Source: Actinoplanes solisilvae (GTDB taxonomy: Bacteria > Actinomycetota > Actinomycetes > Mycobacteriales > Micromonosporaceae). Taken from it: DNA of 64,000 nucleotides. Below, one piece after another: positions 35,949-44,312 of this stretch. The stretch is taken from the NCBI RefSeq assembly GCF_003999975.1, contig NZ_RJAC01000010.1, forward strand, positions 206,718 to 270,717, read 5' to 3'. The position numbers and the translations under genes were made by a program. Within the stretch, counting starts at the first letter, position 1, and every line of letters begins with the position of its first letter. The notes beneath the pieces are model-generated. The model searched no databases, was not told the DNA's origin, and saw only the letters and a program-made list of their open reading frames with translations.

Positions 35949-36485
35949 ATGAACACCGCCAAGCTCCGCAGCAAGCGCGTCATCGTCACCACCGCGGCCG
36001 TTGCCGCCCTCGCCGTCGGTGGGGGCGTCTGGGCCACCGCGGCGAACGCCGACCCGGATGTCAACGGCGCCGACCGTGACCGGGTGGGCAACGCCGCTGT
36101 GCAGGCCGTCGGCGGCGGCACCCTGCTCGACGTGGAGAGCAGCGACGACGCCGGTGAAGCGTACGAGGTCGAGGTCCGCAAGACCGACGGCAGCGAGGTC
36201 GACGTGACCCTCGACAAAGACCTGAAGGTGCTCGCCCAGCAGGCCGAGACCCCTGACGCCGCCGACACTCCCGACCGCCCGCTGAGCGACACCGACCGGG
36301 CCTCGGCCGAGAAGGCCGCGCTGGCCGAGTTCCCCGGCGGCACCGTGCTCGACGTCGAGACCAGCGACGGCCAGGGTGACGACCAGGGTGTCGCCTACGA
36401 GGTCGAGGTCCGCGCGGCCGACAACGCCGAGTGGGACGTCGAGCTCGACGCCGCGTTCAAGGTGCTGACGAAGAACGCCGACTGA
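35949..36485 (+). CDS. secreted protein with two PepSY domains
   Basis: A 178-residue exported protein: signal peptide or anchor (VIVTTAAVAALAVGGGVWAT), then two repeats of a PepSY-like unit. The first is GGGTLLDVESSDDAGEAYEV to DLKVL; the second is PGGTVLDVETSDGQGDDQG to AFKVL. PepSY proteins modulate extracellular proteases or act as envelope sensors. ATG 35949 is preceded by GAGAGG, 51 bases after the kinase stop, so it is probably part of or controlled by the two-component operon. Confidence 0.85.
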   Translation: MNTAKLRSKRVIVTTAAVAALAVGGGVWATAANADPDVNGADRDRVGNAAVQAVGGGTLLDVESSDDAGEAYEVEVRKTDGSEVDVTLDKDLKVLAQQAETPDAADTPDRPLSDTDRASAEKAALAEFPGGTVLDVETSDGQGDDQGVAYEVEVRAADNAEWDVELDAAFKVLTKNAD

Positions 36486-36528
36486 TGGCACCATAAGGCC
36501 ACAGTGGACCGATCGTGAGGGGATCCCC

Positions 36529-37293
36529 GTGGACACGAGCACGCCACACTCGGCCAGGCTGTGGAACCACTGGCTCGGCGGCATCGACAACTTCGAGGTC
36601 GACCGGGTCGCCGGGGATGCGATCGCGGCGATCCTGCCGTCGATCGTCACCCTGGCCCAGGAGGACCGGAAGTTCCTGCGCCGCTCGGTGAGCCACATGG
36701 TCGGCGAGGGTGGCATCCGCCAGATCCTCGACATCGGCTCCGGCCTGCCCACCGCGAACAACACTCACGAGGTGGCGCGGGCCGTGGCCCCCGAGACCAG
36801 GGTCGTCTACGTCGACAACGACCCTCTGGTGCTCGTGCACGCCCGCGATCTGCTGCGGGGCGCGCCCGGGGTGGCGTACGCGGAAGCTGATCTCAACGAC
36901 CCGGCCGAGATCTTGCGGGAGGCCGCGAAGACGCTGGACTTCAGCCGGCCGGTCGCGGTGACGCTGCTCGGCATCCTGCACTTCCTGCGCGACGACGACG
37001 GGGCGCTCGAGGCGGTCCGCACGCTGGTCGACGCGGTGCCGTCCGGCAGCTACCTGGTGATCGCGCACGGCTGCGACGACATCAACACCGCCGAGGCGAA
37101 CCGCATCGTCGAGTTCTGGAACGAGCGCGGCGTCCCGAAGATCAAATATCGGAGCGCCGAGCGGATCACCCGCTTCTTCGCCGGGCTCCGGCTCCTGGAG
37201 CCCGGCGTGGTGCCCTGCAACCGCTGGCATCCCGACACCGACACCGGCGATGTCGACGTCAACCAGTTCTGCGGGGTCGCGGTGAAGGATTAA
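36529..37293 (+). CDS. SAM-dependent methyltransferase (actinobacterial DUF574 type)
   Basis: A 254-residue protein of the PF04672-type methyltransferases common in actinomycetes: HSARLWNHWLGGIDNFEVDR at the start, the SAM motif ILDIGSGLPTANNTHEVAR, and YVDNDPLVLVHARDLL. The substrate is unknown. GTG 36529 has GAGGGGA five bases upstream. The 3' end overlaps the convergent zwf gene by four bases. Confidence 0.9.
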   Translation: MDTSTPHSARLWNHWLGGIDNFEVDRVAGDAIAAILPSIVTLAQEDRKFLRRSVSHMVGEGGIRQILDIGSGLPTANNTHEVARAVAPETRVVYVDNDPLVLVHARDLLRGAPGVAYAEADLNDPAEILREAAKTLDFSRPVAVTLLGILHFLRDDDGALEAVRTLVDAVPSGSYLVIAHGCDDINTAEANRIVEFWNERGVPKIKYRSAERITRFFAGLRLLEPGVVPCNRWHPDTDTGDVDVNQFCGVAVKD

Positions 37294-38666
37294 CCGATCG
37301 GCGTGTGCCAGACCGGGGTCAGCCTGGCGGCCTCCGAGGGACCCCAGGTTCCTTCCTCGTACGAGGGGAGTTCGCCGGGCAGGTCCAGGATCGGTTCGAC
37401 GACGCGCCACTCGTGCTCGATCGTCTCCTCGCGGGCGAAGCGCAGGTGGCGTCCGTCCATGGCGTCGTCGAGCAGGCGCTCGTAGGCCTCACGCCGGGGT
37501 TCGAGCGCCTTGTCGAAGTCGACCGACAGCTCGACCGGGCGGGACGTGACCTCGACGCCGGGGTTCTTGGCCTGGATGCTCATCGTGATGCCGTCGGCGC
37601 GGCCGAGCCGGAAACGCAGCAGGTTGGCGACCGGCTCGGCGTCGTTCTCGGCCGGGATCAGCCGCTGGTCGGGCTGGCGGAACTCGACGACGACCTCGGT
37701 CGCGGTCTTGGGCAGAGACTTGCCCGTACGCAGCAGGAACGGCACCCCGGCCCACCGCTCGTTCTCGATCGTGACCGTGGTCGCCACGAACGTCTCGGTC
37801 GTCGAACCGGCCGGCACACCCGGCTCGTCGCGGTAACCCTCGTACTGGCCGCGGACGGTCGTCTCGGGCGAGAGCGGCTTCATCTGCGCGAGCACGGCGG
37901 CCTCGGCGTTGCGGAAACTGTCCGCGTCCCCGGCGACCGGGGGCTCCATGGCCAGCAGCGCGACGACCTGCAGCACGTGGTTCTGCAGCACGTCCCGGGT
38001 GGCGCCGACCCGGTCGTAGAAGCCGGCCCGCCCCTGGGTGCCGAAGCTCTCGGCCAACGTGACCTGCACGTTCGCGATGTGCTCGCGGTTCCAGAGCGGC
38101 TCGAACAGCCGGTTGCCGAAGCGGAACACGGCGATGTCCTCGACGGCCTCCTTGCCGAGGTAGTGGTCGATGCGGAAGATCTGCTCCTCGGCGAAGACGC
38201 CGCGCAGGGTCGTGCTGAGCACCCGGGCGGACTTCAGGTCGTGCCCAAAAGGCTTCTCCACGACGACCCGGCCGCGCTGAGCCAGCCCGGCCCCGGCCAG
38301 CCCGGCGACCGCGGAGTCGAAGACCGCGGGCGGGATGGCCAGGTAGAAGAGCGGGTTCGCGGCGTCGGCCAGGGCCTCGGTCAGCCGCTGATAGGTGGCC
38401 GGGTCGGCGTAGTCGCCGGAGATCATGCGCAGCCGCCCGGCGAGATCGTCGAAGACGTCCTCGTCGATCTGGCGGCCGGCCTCGGTGATGGCCTTGCGGG
38501 CGGCGGTGACGAGCTGCTGGTCGTCCCACGGGGAACGGGCGACTCCGATCACCGGACCGCTCAGCCGGCCGCGCCGGACCAGCTCGTACAGCGCGGGGAA
38601 GAGCTTCTTCGAGACCAGATCGCCGGTGACGCCGAAAAGCACCACCGCATCGGAACGCGTACCCAT
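37290..38666 (-). CDS. zwf: glucose-6-phosphate 1-dehydrogenase
   Basis: A 458-residue enzyme that oxidises glucose-6-phosphate to 6-phosphogluconolactone with NADP in the oxidative pentose phosphate pathway. It has the coenzyme motif VVLFGVTGDLVSKKLFPALY, EKPFGHD and the active-site signature FRIDHYLGKEAVEDI. Length is normal. ATG 38666 gives MGTRSDAVVLFG; further upstream codons are not typical. It is not clustered with tal, opcA or pgl here. Confidence 0.95.
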   Translation of the reverse strand: MGTRSDAVVLFGVTGDLVSKKLFPALYELVRRGRLSGPVIGVARSPWDDQQLVTAARKAITEAGRQIDEDVFDDLAGRLRMISGDYADPATYQRLTEALADAANPLFYLAIPPAVFDSAVAGLAGAGLAQRGRVVVEKPFGHDLKSARVLSTTLRGVFAEEQIFRIDHYLGKEAVEDIAVFRFGNRLFEPLWNREHIANVQVTLAESFGTQGRAGFYDRVGATRDVLQNHVLQVVALLAMEPPVAGDADSFRNAEAAVLAQMKPLSPETTVRGQYEGYRDEPGVPAGSTTETFVATTVTIENERWAGVPFLLRTGKSLPKTATEVVVEFRQPDQRLIPAENDAEPVANLLRFRLGRADGITMSIQAKNPGVEVTSRPVELSVDFDKALEPRREAYERLLDDAMDGRHLRFAREETIEHEWRVVEPILDLPGELPSYEEGTWGPSEAARLTPVWHTPIG

Positions 38667-38802
38667 GGAACTGACCCGTCTTCGTTCGCCGGAAAAACTT
38701 ACCGCCCGCCTAACGATCACGACCGGTCCGCAATTCCTATGCGTGACGGGGGAGACAGGTGTCACCCTTCCCCGCGCCGACCAGGACCGTTAGACAAACA
38801 GC

Positions 38803-39699
38803 ATGGTCTCGGTGATCCTCGGGCTGCTGTCGGCGCTGCTCTTCGCGGCGTCGGCCACGCTGCAGCAGCACGCTGCCCACGGGGCGGCCGTCGCCGCGCC
38901 GGCCCCGACCAAGCAGACCGGGGTCGCCGTGGCACTGCCCGTGGTGCGGACAGCGCGCAAACTGATCCGTGACCGGGTGTGGCTGCTCGGCACCGCGGCG
39001 AACGTCGCCGGCTCCCTGGTGCAGGCGGCCGCGCTGTACTTCGGTTCGGTCGCCGTCGTCCAGGTCGTGCTGGTCAGTCAGTTGATCTTCACGCTGTGGC
39101 TGTCGGCCCACTGGGACCGCCGCCGCCCCAGCGTCATGGAGCTGGGCTCGGCCATCGCGATCTGCGCCGGCATCGCGATCTTCCTCTCCGTGCCCGGCAC
39201 CGCACCCCAGGCCGGCGACGCGAACCGGGGTCGTGTCCTGATCGCCACTTTCTGCGCGGCCGCGCTGGTCGGCGTGCTCGTGCTCGTCTCGGCCGGCCGC
39301 CACCACAAGGTACGAGCAGTCCCGATCGCGATCGCCGCCGGCGTCTTCTTCGCCATCAGCGCCGCCCTCCTGAAGATCACCACCGACGAGCTCTTCCACG
39401 AGGGCGTCGCCGCCACCGCGACCGACTGGCCCGGTTATGTGCTGATCGTCGCCAACGTGAGTGGCTTCATCCTGGAACAAGACGCTTTCGCCACCGGCAC
39501 GCTCCCGCCGGCCGTGACCGCGATGACCATCACGAACCCGGTCGTCAGCTACATCGTCGGCGTGCTCGCCTTCCACGCCCACTTCCCCAGCAGCATCGGC
39601 GGCCTGGCCGCCCTGGCCGGAGCCAGCGTCCTGGTCATCCTCGGCGTGGCCGGCCTGGCCCACTCCCCCGCGGTGATGAGACACAAGGCCCCTACCTGA
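38803..39699 (+). CDS. DMT-superfamily (EamA-like) membrane transporter
   Basis: A 298-residue protein with about nine hydrophobic segments and the EamA/DMT layout: LLSALLFAASATLQQHAA at the start, GSLVQAAALYFGSVAVVQVV, and a final TNPVVSYIVGVLAFHAHFPSS segment. The first loop is unusually long and charged. Substrate unknown. It is divergent from zwf across 136 bases. Between 39700 and 39903 there is no gene. Confidence 0.85.
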   Translation: MVSVILGLLSALLFAASATLQQHAAHGAAVAAPAPTKQTGVAVALPVVRTARKLIRDRVWLLGTAANVAGSLVQAAALYFGSVAVVQVVLVSQLIFTLWLSAHWDRRRPSVMELGSAIAICAGIAIFLSVPGTAPQAGDANRGRVLIATFCAAALVGVLVLVSAGRHHKVRAVPIAIAAGVFFAISAALLKITTDELFHEGVAATATDWPGYVLIVANVSGFILEQDAFATGTLPPAVTAMTITNPVVSYIVGVLAFHAHFPSSIGGLAALAGASVLVILGVAGLAHSPAVMRHKAPT

Positions 39700-39903
39700 C
39701 CGCGGCTCGGCAAGCCAGCCCAGGTTTCGCCGCGGACAGCCCCGCCGCCCCGCTATCGCCGCGCGACGCGCCACCGGCACTTTTCCTGTCCGGACGCCCG
39801 CGCCGCTGCCGCGTCGTCCGTGCCCGCTGACCATGTCCTAGAGCTCGGATGCCGCCGCCCCGGCCGAGAAAGGCCGGGAGACCGGGCAAGTAGGCTTCCG
39901 GCC

Positions 39904-40539
39904 GTGAGCGAAGGCCTGGAACCAGTCGGCGTGATATGCACGTCCTGCCGGAACGCAACCTCCTCGACTCCGGGCGGCTGGCTCTCTGAGATCGATGGTG
40001 ACCCGACGTTGGTGTACGCACTGATTCGGTGTGCACATTGTCGCTCGCTGCTGGTAATCCGAGAGGAATCCGAGTGGGATGGACGAGACGTTGTTTCTAC
40101 CGGCCCACCCACCGTGCTCTGGCCAAGCCTGGATACGCCTCTGAGTCCCGAGATCCCTGAAGCAGCGCGAAGATCGTTCGAAGAAGCGCGCGCATGCCAC
40201 CGCGCTGGTTCCTACACCGCGGCCGCGCTGATGGTCCGGCGGACAGTCGAGGCGGTCTGCGCCGACAAAGGAGCCACTGGTGGGGGCTTGCAGGGAAAGC
40301 TCGAGAAGCTCGCGGAGATGAAGATTATCGAAGGCAAACTGACCGATTGGTCTCACGGTCTTCGAGCCCTGGGTAACGAGGCAGCCCATGACGTGAACGT
40401 GTTCGTGAACGCGGCCGACGTGCAGGACGCGCTTGAACTGGGTGAAGCTTTGCTGACGCATGTCTATGTTCTCGATGCAAGATACAGCGCGTTCAAAGCC
40501 CGTCGCGCGGCACCGCCGTCCAACGCGTCAGCGGCTTAG
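39904..40539 (+). CDS. DUF4145 domain-containing protein with zinc-ribbon-like Cys pairs
   Basis: A 211-residue protein. Two CxxC pairs (ICTSCRN and RCAHCRS) suggest a zinc ribbon, followed by the helical DUF4145 domain (CHRAGSYTAAALMVRRTVEA, and WSHGLRALGNEAAHD). DUF4145 is found alone or fused to restriction and defence proteins; its biochemical role is unclear. GTG 39904 is seven bases after TAGGCT, consistent with a leaderless transcript. Base composition is visibly lower in G+C than the flanking genes, which hints at recent acquisition. Confidence 0.85.
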   Translation: MSEGLEPVGVICTSCRNATSSTPGGWLSEIDGDPTLVYALIRCAHCRSLLVIREESEWDGRDVVSTGPPTVLWPSLDTPLSPEIPEAARRSFEEARACHRAGSYTAAALMVRRTVEAVCADKGATGGGLQGKLEKLAEMKIIEGKLTDWSHGLRALGNEAAHDVNVFVNAADVQDALELGEALLTHVYVLDARYSAFKARRAAPPSNASAA

Positions 40540-40584
40540 CCGCCTGGCCGGCCTCCACGACGAGGTCAGCGAGCAACGGCGGGC

Positions 40585-41217
40585 TCAGTCGACAGGACCC
40601 TCGATCTTGATGGTCAGGTCGAGGACGTCCGGGACCGCGTCGAGCACGGTGACCTCGACCAGAGCACCGTCGCGACCATGCCTGCGGCGGTACTCGTCAT
40701 ACGGGTAGTCGGCTATCGGCAGCCACGACCGGTGACCCCGTACGGGATGGTTCTTCTGGGTGACCGCCCCGGAGTTGAGCCGGCAGAGCTCGATGCGCGA
40801 TCCGTGCCGCTCGACGAGGGAACGCGTGTCGACGTGCAGCACCACCTGGTCGTCGCCGCGATACTCCTTTGCCTGCCGCAGACGGTCGAGCCGCTCGGGG
40901 CTGGCCCAGAAGAAGACCCGCCCGTTGATGGCCGCCAAGTATTGCTCCAGCGAGGAATCGGGATCGATCTTCTCCGCGATGAACTTCATCGGCTTCTGAT
41001 CGCGGATCACCGCCGGCGCCAGACCGGGCGCGCGCAGCACGGTCGATTCCCGGCGCGGCGTCTTCACGAGCCGGTCACGCTCGGCCGCGGCGAGGCCGTA
41101 CAGATCCATCAGCCGCTCCGTCGACAACAGCCCGTGCCGTTGAACCGACGGCCAGGCGACCGCCGCCATCGTGTGAAAGACCCGGGGGTGACGCGCAACC
41201 AGCTCCTCGACATCCAT
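40585..41217 (-). CDS. DUF7002-like conserved hypothetical protein
   Basis: A 210-residue protein starting MDVEELVARHPRVFHTMA, with HGLLSTERLMDLYGL, QKPMKFIAEKIDP and VFFWASPERLDRL. This is a pattern I associate with the DUF7002 family, which resembles ADP-ribosyltransferase-like DarT/DUF4433 proteins in its HGLLS and FxxSP segments. The function is not known. In-frame ATGs at 41226 and 41229 are alternatives. It is convergent with the DUF4145 gene. Confidence 0.7.
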   Translation of the reverse strand: MDVEELVARHPRVFHTMAAVAWPSVQRHGLLSTERLMDLYGLAAAERDRLVKTPRRESTVLRAPGLAPAVIRDQKPMKFIAEKIDPDSSLEQYLAAINGRVFFWASPERLDRLRQAKEYRGDDQVVLHVDTRSLVERHGSRIELCRLNSGAVTQKNHPVRGHRSWLPIADYPYDEYRRRHGRDGALVEVTVLDAVPDVLDLTIKIEGPVD

Positions 41218-41552
41218 GCCGGCCATCATGCCGCCCGCCGACGGCGAACCCACAAGAGCGGCCCGGTCAGATAGCTTTCGCGATCCCTCGGCGGCCCGGT
41301 GCGGCATCCGCTTCGTACGACTGATCGCGGTGACCGGACGGTCGTGCGGCTACCCGGGCCGGCCGCCGTCACCCGGAGCCCGGAACCGCCGCGCGAAGCG
41401 GAACCACGACGCCCGCCCGCCTGGGAAGCCCGCGTGACCACCCGGCCAACGCAACCAGCCGCGCGAAGCGTACGCCCGACACCACCGACTACAGACCCCA
41501 ACAGAACCGCCTGACCGCCGTCGTTCTGGATGATCGACGTAGGGTCGGGCGC
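41218..41552. other. 335-bp gap without a supported gene
   Basis: Between the divergent DUF7002 and 41553 genes I see no ORF with both an RBS and protein-like composition. The right end carries the leaderless promoter box TAGGGT (41540-41545) for the next gene. Confidence 0.6.
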
Positions 41553-42227
41553 GTGACCGCGTACGAGATCGCCGCGAAGCTGCCCACGATCGACGTGCTT
41601 CGCCGGCGTTGCCAGGCTGTGGCTGTCCTCGATCGCATCATCGACGAGGGTGAGCCGTACTACGACTTCACCACCGCGTGGGGTGACGATGAAGCAGCGT
41701 CGATGCGGAACGGCAGCGGGGACGAGTGGAACATCGTCTTCACTCCAGAGGGTGCCTTCATCCGGGTCTTCGCTCACGAATCCGAGATGTCCCCGTACGG
41801 CGACGACGAGCTGGCGCTCTGGCCGGGCCTGCTCGACGGGTTGCCGGCAGTGTTCCGGACACAGGTCGAGGAGCCGGCGTTCAATGATCTGGGACAGTTC
41901 GTGGCCACCGCGGTGCTCTGGCGGCTCGCCGAGGACGACCGCTGGAACGCCGGCTCGGGCATCGACTTCCCGCCCTCGAGCGGACCGATCGACATCGATC
42001 CCGACGGAACCGGGATGCTGGAGATCCTGCTCGACGACATCGTCGACCGATACGTCGACTTCGCCGGCCATTACTACGAGACGGAAATCGACCGGGCTGC
42101 GGTCGAGCACGTCGTGGCGCATCGCCCGCTGACCGACGCCGTCGTGCGGACGGTGAACCCAGAGGTCTCCGTCGCCGAGCTGAGCGACGACCTGACCGCG
42201 ATCGGATATCGTCCGCCGGCCGCGTGA
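41553..42227 (+). CDS. conserved hypothetical protein
   Basis: A 224-residue acidic protein. The first half has YDFTTAWGDDEAASMRNGSG and EWNIVFTPEGAFIRVFAHES; the second half is helical with an FPPSSGPIDIDPDG loop. It has the look of actinobacterial SUKH/SMI1-like or immunity-type proteins, but I cannot place it in a family. GTG 41553 lies seven bases after TAGGGT, so it is probably leaderless. A strong hairpin terminator overlaps its stop. Confidence 0.75.
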   Translation: MTAYEIAAKLPTIDVLRRRCQAVAVLDRIIDEGEPYYDFTTAWGDDEAASMRNGSGDEWNIVFTPEGAFIRVFAHESEMSPYGDDELALWPGLLDGLPAVFRTQVEEPAFNDLGQFVATAVLWRLAEDDRWNAGSGIDFPPSSGPIDIDPDGTGMLEILLDDIVDRYVDFAGHYYETEIDRAAVEHVVAHRPLTDAVVRTVNPEVSVAELSDDLTAIGYRPPAA

Positions 42228-42243
42228 CGGGCGGCCGGCGGAC
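42211..42243. terminator. 13-bp perfect-stem bidirectional terminator
   Basis: GTCCGCCGGCCGC (42211-42223) pairs perfectly with 42231-42243 across a seven-base loop that contains the stop codon of the 41553 gene. It lies between two convergent genes. Confidence 0.82.
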
Positions 42244-42251
42244 TTACAAGG

Positions 42252-43445
42252 TCAGTCGTCGATGTCCTGGTAGAGGGCGGTCCAGAAGTCGTTGATCAGG
42301 TGGGTTGAGTCGGGGGTGGAGGCGCCGACCTGGGTGAGCAGGATGCCGACGAGCTGGTTCTTCTGGTCGGCGTAGGTCGCGCAGCCGCTTCCGCCGTCCC
42401 AGCCGAACTGGCCGACGGGCGCGTAGTCGCCGCGGTAGGTGCGCACCGCCATCCCGAAACCCCAGCCGCCGTGCTGGCCCTGCCCGTGCGAGATGTGGAC
42501 GTTGTCGCGGGCGAGGATCGTACGGGCGCTGTTCTGTTCTGCTGTGAGGCGATTGGTCGTCATCAGCTCGACGGCCGGGCGCGACAGGATCGGCTTCCCG
42601 TGGTTCAACAGCATGCGGAAGTACGCGTGGTAGTCGTCGACGGTCGAGACGAGCCCTCCGCCGCCGCCCGGGAACGCCGGCGGCTCACTCCAGCGGCCGC
42701 CCTCGGCCTCGTCCCAGACGTGGAACTCGCCCGTCGCGGGGTCAGGGGCGTACAGCGCCGGAAGTCTCTTGATCTTGTCGGCCGGGACGTGGAAACCGGT
42801 GTCGGTCATGCCCAGCGGCTCGAAGACGCGCTCGTGCAGGAACGTCTCGAACGGGCGGCCGGTGACGCGGGCGACGAGCACGCCGGCCAGGTCGCTGCTG
42901 AGCTGATACTGCCAGCGTTCGCCGGGCTGGTGCATCAGCGGCAGCGTGCCGAGGCGGCGCATCCACTCGTCGGGTTCGGGCATCGGCTCGGGCAGGTTCG
43001 GCGTGAGCCGGCGCTCGAAGATCGCGCCCATGATCGGCGTGCCCAGAACGGTCATGTCCATCCCGAGCCCGAAGGTCGAGGTCAACACATCCCGTACGGT
43101 GATCGGCCGCCGGGCGGGCACGGTGTCGTCCAACGGTCCGTCGATGCGCCGCAGCACCCGGCGATCGGCGAGCTCGGGCAGCCACGCGTCGACCGGGTCG
43201 TCGAGCCGCAGCCGGCACTCGTCGAGCAGGATCATGGCCGCCGCGATCGTGACCGGCTTGGACGTGGACGCCATCCGGAAGATGGTGTCGCGGCTCATCG
43301 GTGGACCGCCGCCGTGCTGCATGGTTCCGATCGCCTCGACGTACGTCTCGTCGCCCCGGCCGACGAGGGCGACCAGCCCGGGGATCCTGCCGGAATCGAC
43401 GTGGCGGTTGAGCACGTCGCGGACTCGGCGCAGTGGCAAGCTCAT
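42252..43445 (-). CDS. serine hydrolase, beta-lactamase/penicillin-binding-like family
   Basis: A 397-residue class C beta-lactamase-fold hydrolase (EstB-like esterase family). The nucleophile motif SxxK is in FRMASTSKPVTIA, the second motif is YQLSSD (a YxN-like position), and the third is FGWDGGSGC. There is no signal peptide, unlike true beta-lactamases, so a cytoplasmic esterase or peptidase is more likely. ATG 43445 has AAGGAG upstream. It is followed upstream by the DUF4097 gene on the same strand, 21 bases away, suggesting an operon. Confidence 0.88.
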   Translation of the reverse strand: MSLPLRRVRDVLNRHVDSGRIPGLVALVGRGDETYVEAIGTMQHGGGPPMSRDTIFRMASTSKPVTIAAAMILLDECRLRLDDPVDAWLPELADRRVLRRIDGPLDDTVPARRPITVRDVLTSTFGLGMDMTVLGTPIMGAIFERRLTPNLPEPMPEPDEWMRRLGTLPLMHQPGERWQYQLSSDLAGVLVARVTGRPFETFLHERVFEPLGMTDTGFHVPADKIKRLPALYAPDPATGEFHVWDEAEGGRWSEPPAFPGGGGGLVSTVDDYHAYFRMLLNHGKPILSRPAVELMTTNRLTAEQNSARTILARDNVHISHGQGQHGGWGFGMAVRTYRGDYAPVGQFGWDGGSGCATYADQKNQLVGILLTQVGASTPDSTHLINDFWTALYQDIDD

Positions 43446-43466
43446 GTCGGATGCTCCTTCTGGTTG

Positions 43467-44129
43467 TCAGAGGCTGCGGGCGGTGATGTCGCCGTACGAG
43501 GTGGTGGCCTGGATCTTCAGCTCGGCCGAGCCGTCGTTCTTGAGGCTGTTGTCGATGCGGCCGCGGGCAGTACTCGCGTCCAAAGTGGCCGAGACACCGG
43601 CGGCGGCGACCACGGTGATCGATCCGGCCTGCGTACGGAGCACGAGCGTGCCGCCCGAGGCCGCGCCGACGCGGATGTCGCCCTGCTGGGTGCTGACCTC
43701 GGCCGAGCCGCCCAGCCGCCCGATCTCGACGTCGCCGACGTAAGCCGTCAGCCGCAGCCCGGCCACCTCGTCAAGCTTGATCACGCCGTGCGCGCCGGTG
43801 AATTCGACGTCGCCGAGCCGTCCGGCGGTGTGCAGCTCGGCGGCGGCCGCCTTGGCGTCGAGCCGGGATCCGACCGGCAGGTGAACGGTGACCTCGACCG
43901 AGCCGCTCGCGCCGAAGTACTGGTTCTGCTTCGGCACCTCGACCCGCAGGACGCCGCCGTCGTACGCAACGGTCGTCTGCTCGGCCACCTTGACGTCGCG
44001 GCTCTTGGCCGCGTTGGCCGGCAGGACCTCGACGGTGGTGTCGGCGCGGTCCTCGGCGAGGATCCGGATGCGGCCGGCCGGGATGTCGAGAACGGCGGAG
44101 ATGGCGGCGGGGGTGTTGAACGTGTGCAT
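43467..44129 (-). CDS. DUF4097-family beta-strand repeat protein
   Basis: A 220-residue protein made of repeated short beta segments (GRIRILAEDRADTTVEVLPA, LGDVEFTGAHGVIKLDEVAG, GDIRVGAASGGTLVLRT), as in the DUF4097 right-handed beta-helix family. There is no signal peptide or membrane anchor. ATG 44129 follows CAGGAG. It is the first gene of a likely operon with the serine hydrolase. The function of the family is poorly known. Confidence 0.85.
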   Translation of the reverse strand: MHTFNTPAAISAVLDIPAGRIRILAEDRADTTVEVLPANAAKSRDVKVAEQTTVAYDGGVLRVEVPKQNQYFGASGSVEVTVHLPVGSRLDAKAAAAELHTAGRLGDVEFTGAHGVIKLDEVAGLRLTAYVGDVEIGRLGGSAEVSTQQGDIRVGAASGGTLVLRTQAGSITVVAAAGVSATLDASTARGRIDNSLKNDGSAELKIQATTSYGDITARSL

Positions 44130-44249
44130 CGTGTTCTCCTGGGTTTGTCGCTTCGTGACTTGCTGACGGAGATCACGATGGCCGGGCGCTCTGACACCGA
44201 GCAGTCACCGCCCTGACACGGCATTTCCGGAACTGTCACACCCTGCTTC

Positions 44250-44255
44250 TAGGGT
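44250..44255 (+). promoter_or_regulatory. TAGGGT box of a leaderless promoter
   Basis: The hexamer TAGGGT lies exactly six bases before a GTG at 44262, the spacing seen at other leaderless genes in this window. It would place the transcript start on the GTG of a 16-codon leader ORF. Confidence 0.5.
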
Positions 44256-44261
44256 GCTCCC

Positions 44262-44312
44262 GTGGCCCATTTCGAGAGGCGTCTGACGTCGGGTTGGATC
44301 GACACGCGATGA
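44262..44312 (+). CDS. 16-codon leader peptide coupled to the AbiEii-type gene
   Basis: GTG 44262 opens a short frame encoding (M)AHFERRLTSGWIDTR and ends in TGA at 44310-44312. That stop overlaps the ATG of the following nucleotidyltransferase gene as ATGA. With the promoter box six bases upstream, the short ORF would be translated first on a leaderless mRNA and deliver ribosomes to a downstream gene that has no clear Shine-Dalgarno of its own. This is inference from sequence layout. Confidence 0.5.
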   Translation: MAHFERRLTSGWIDTR

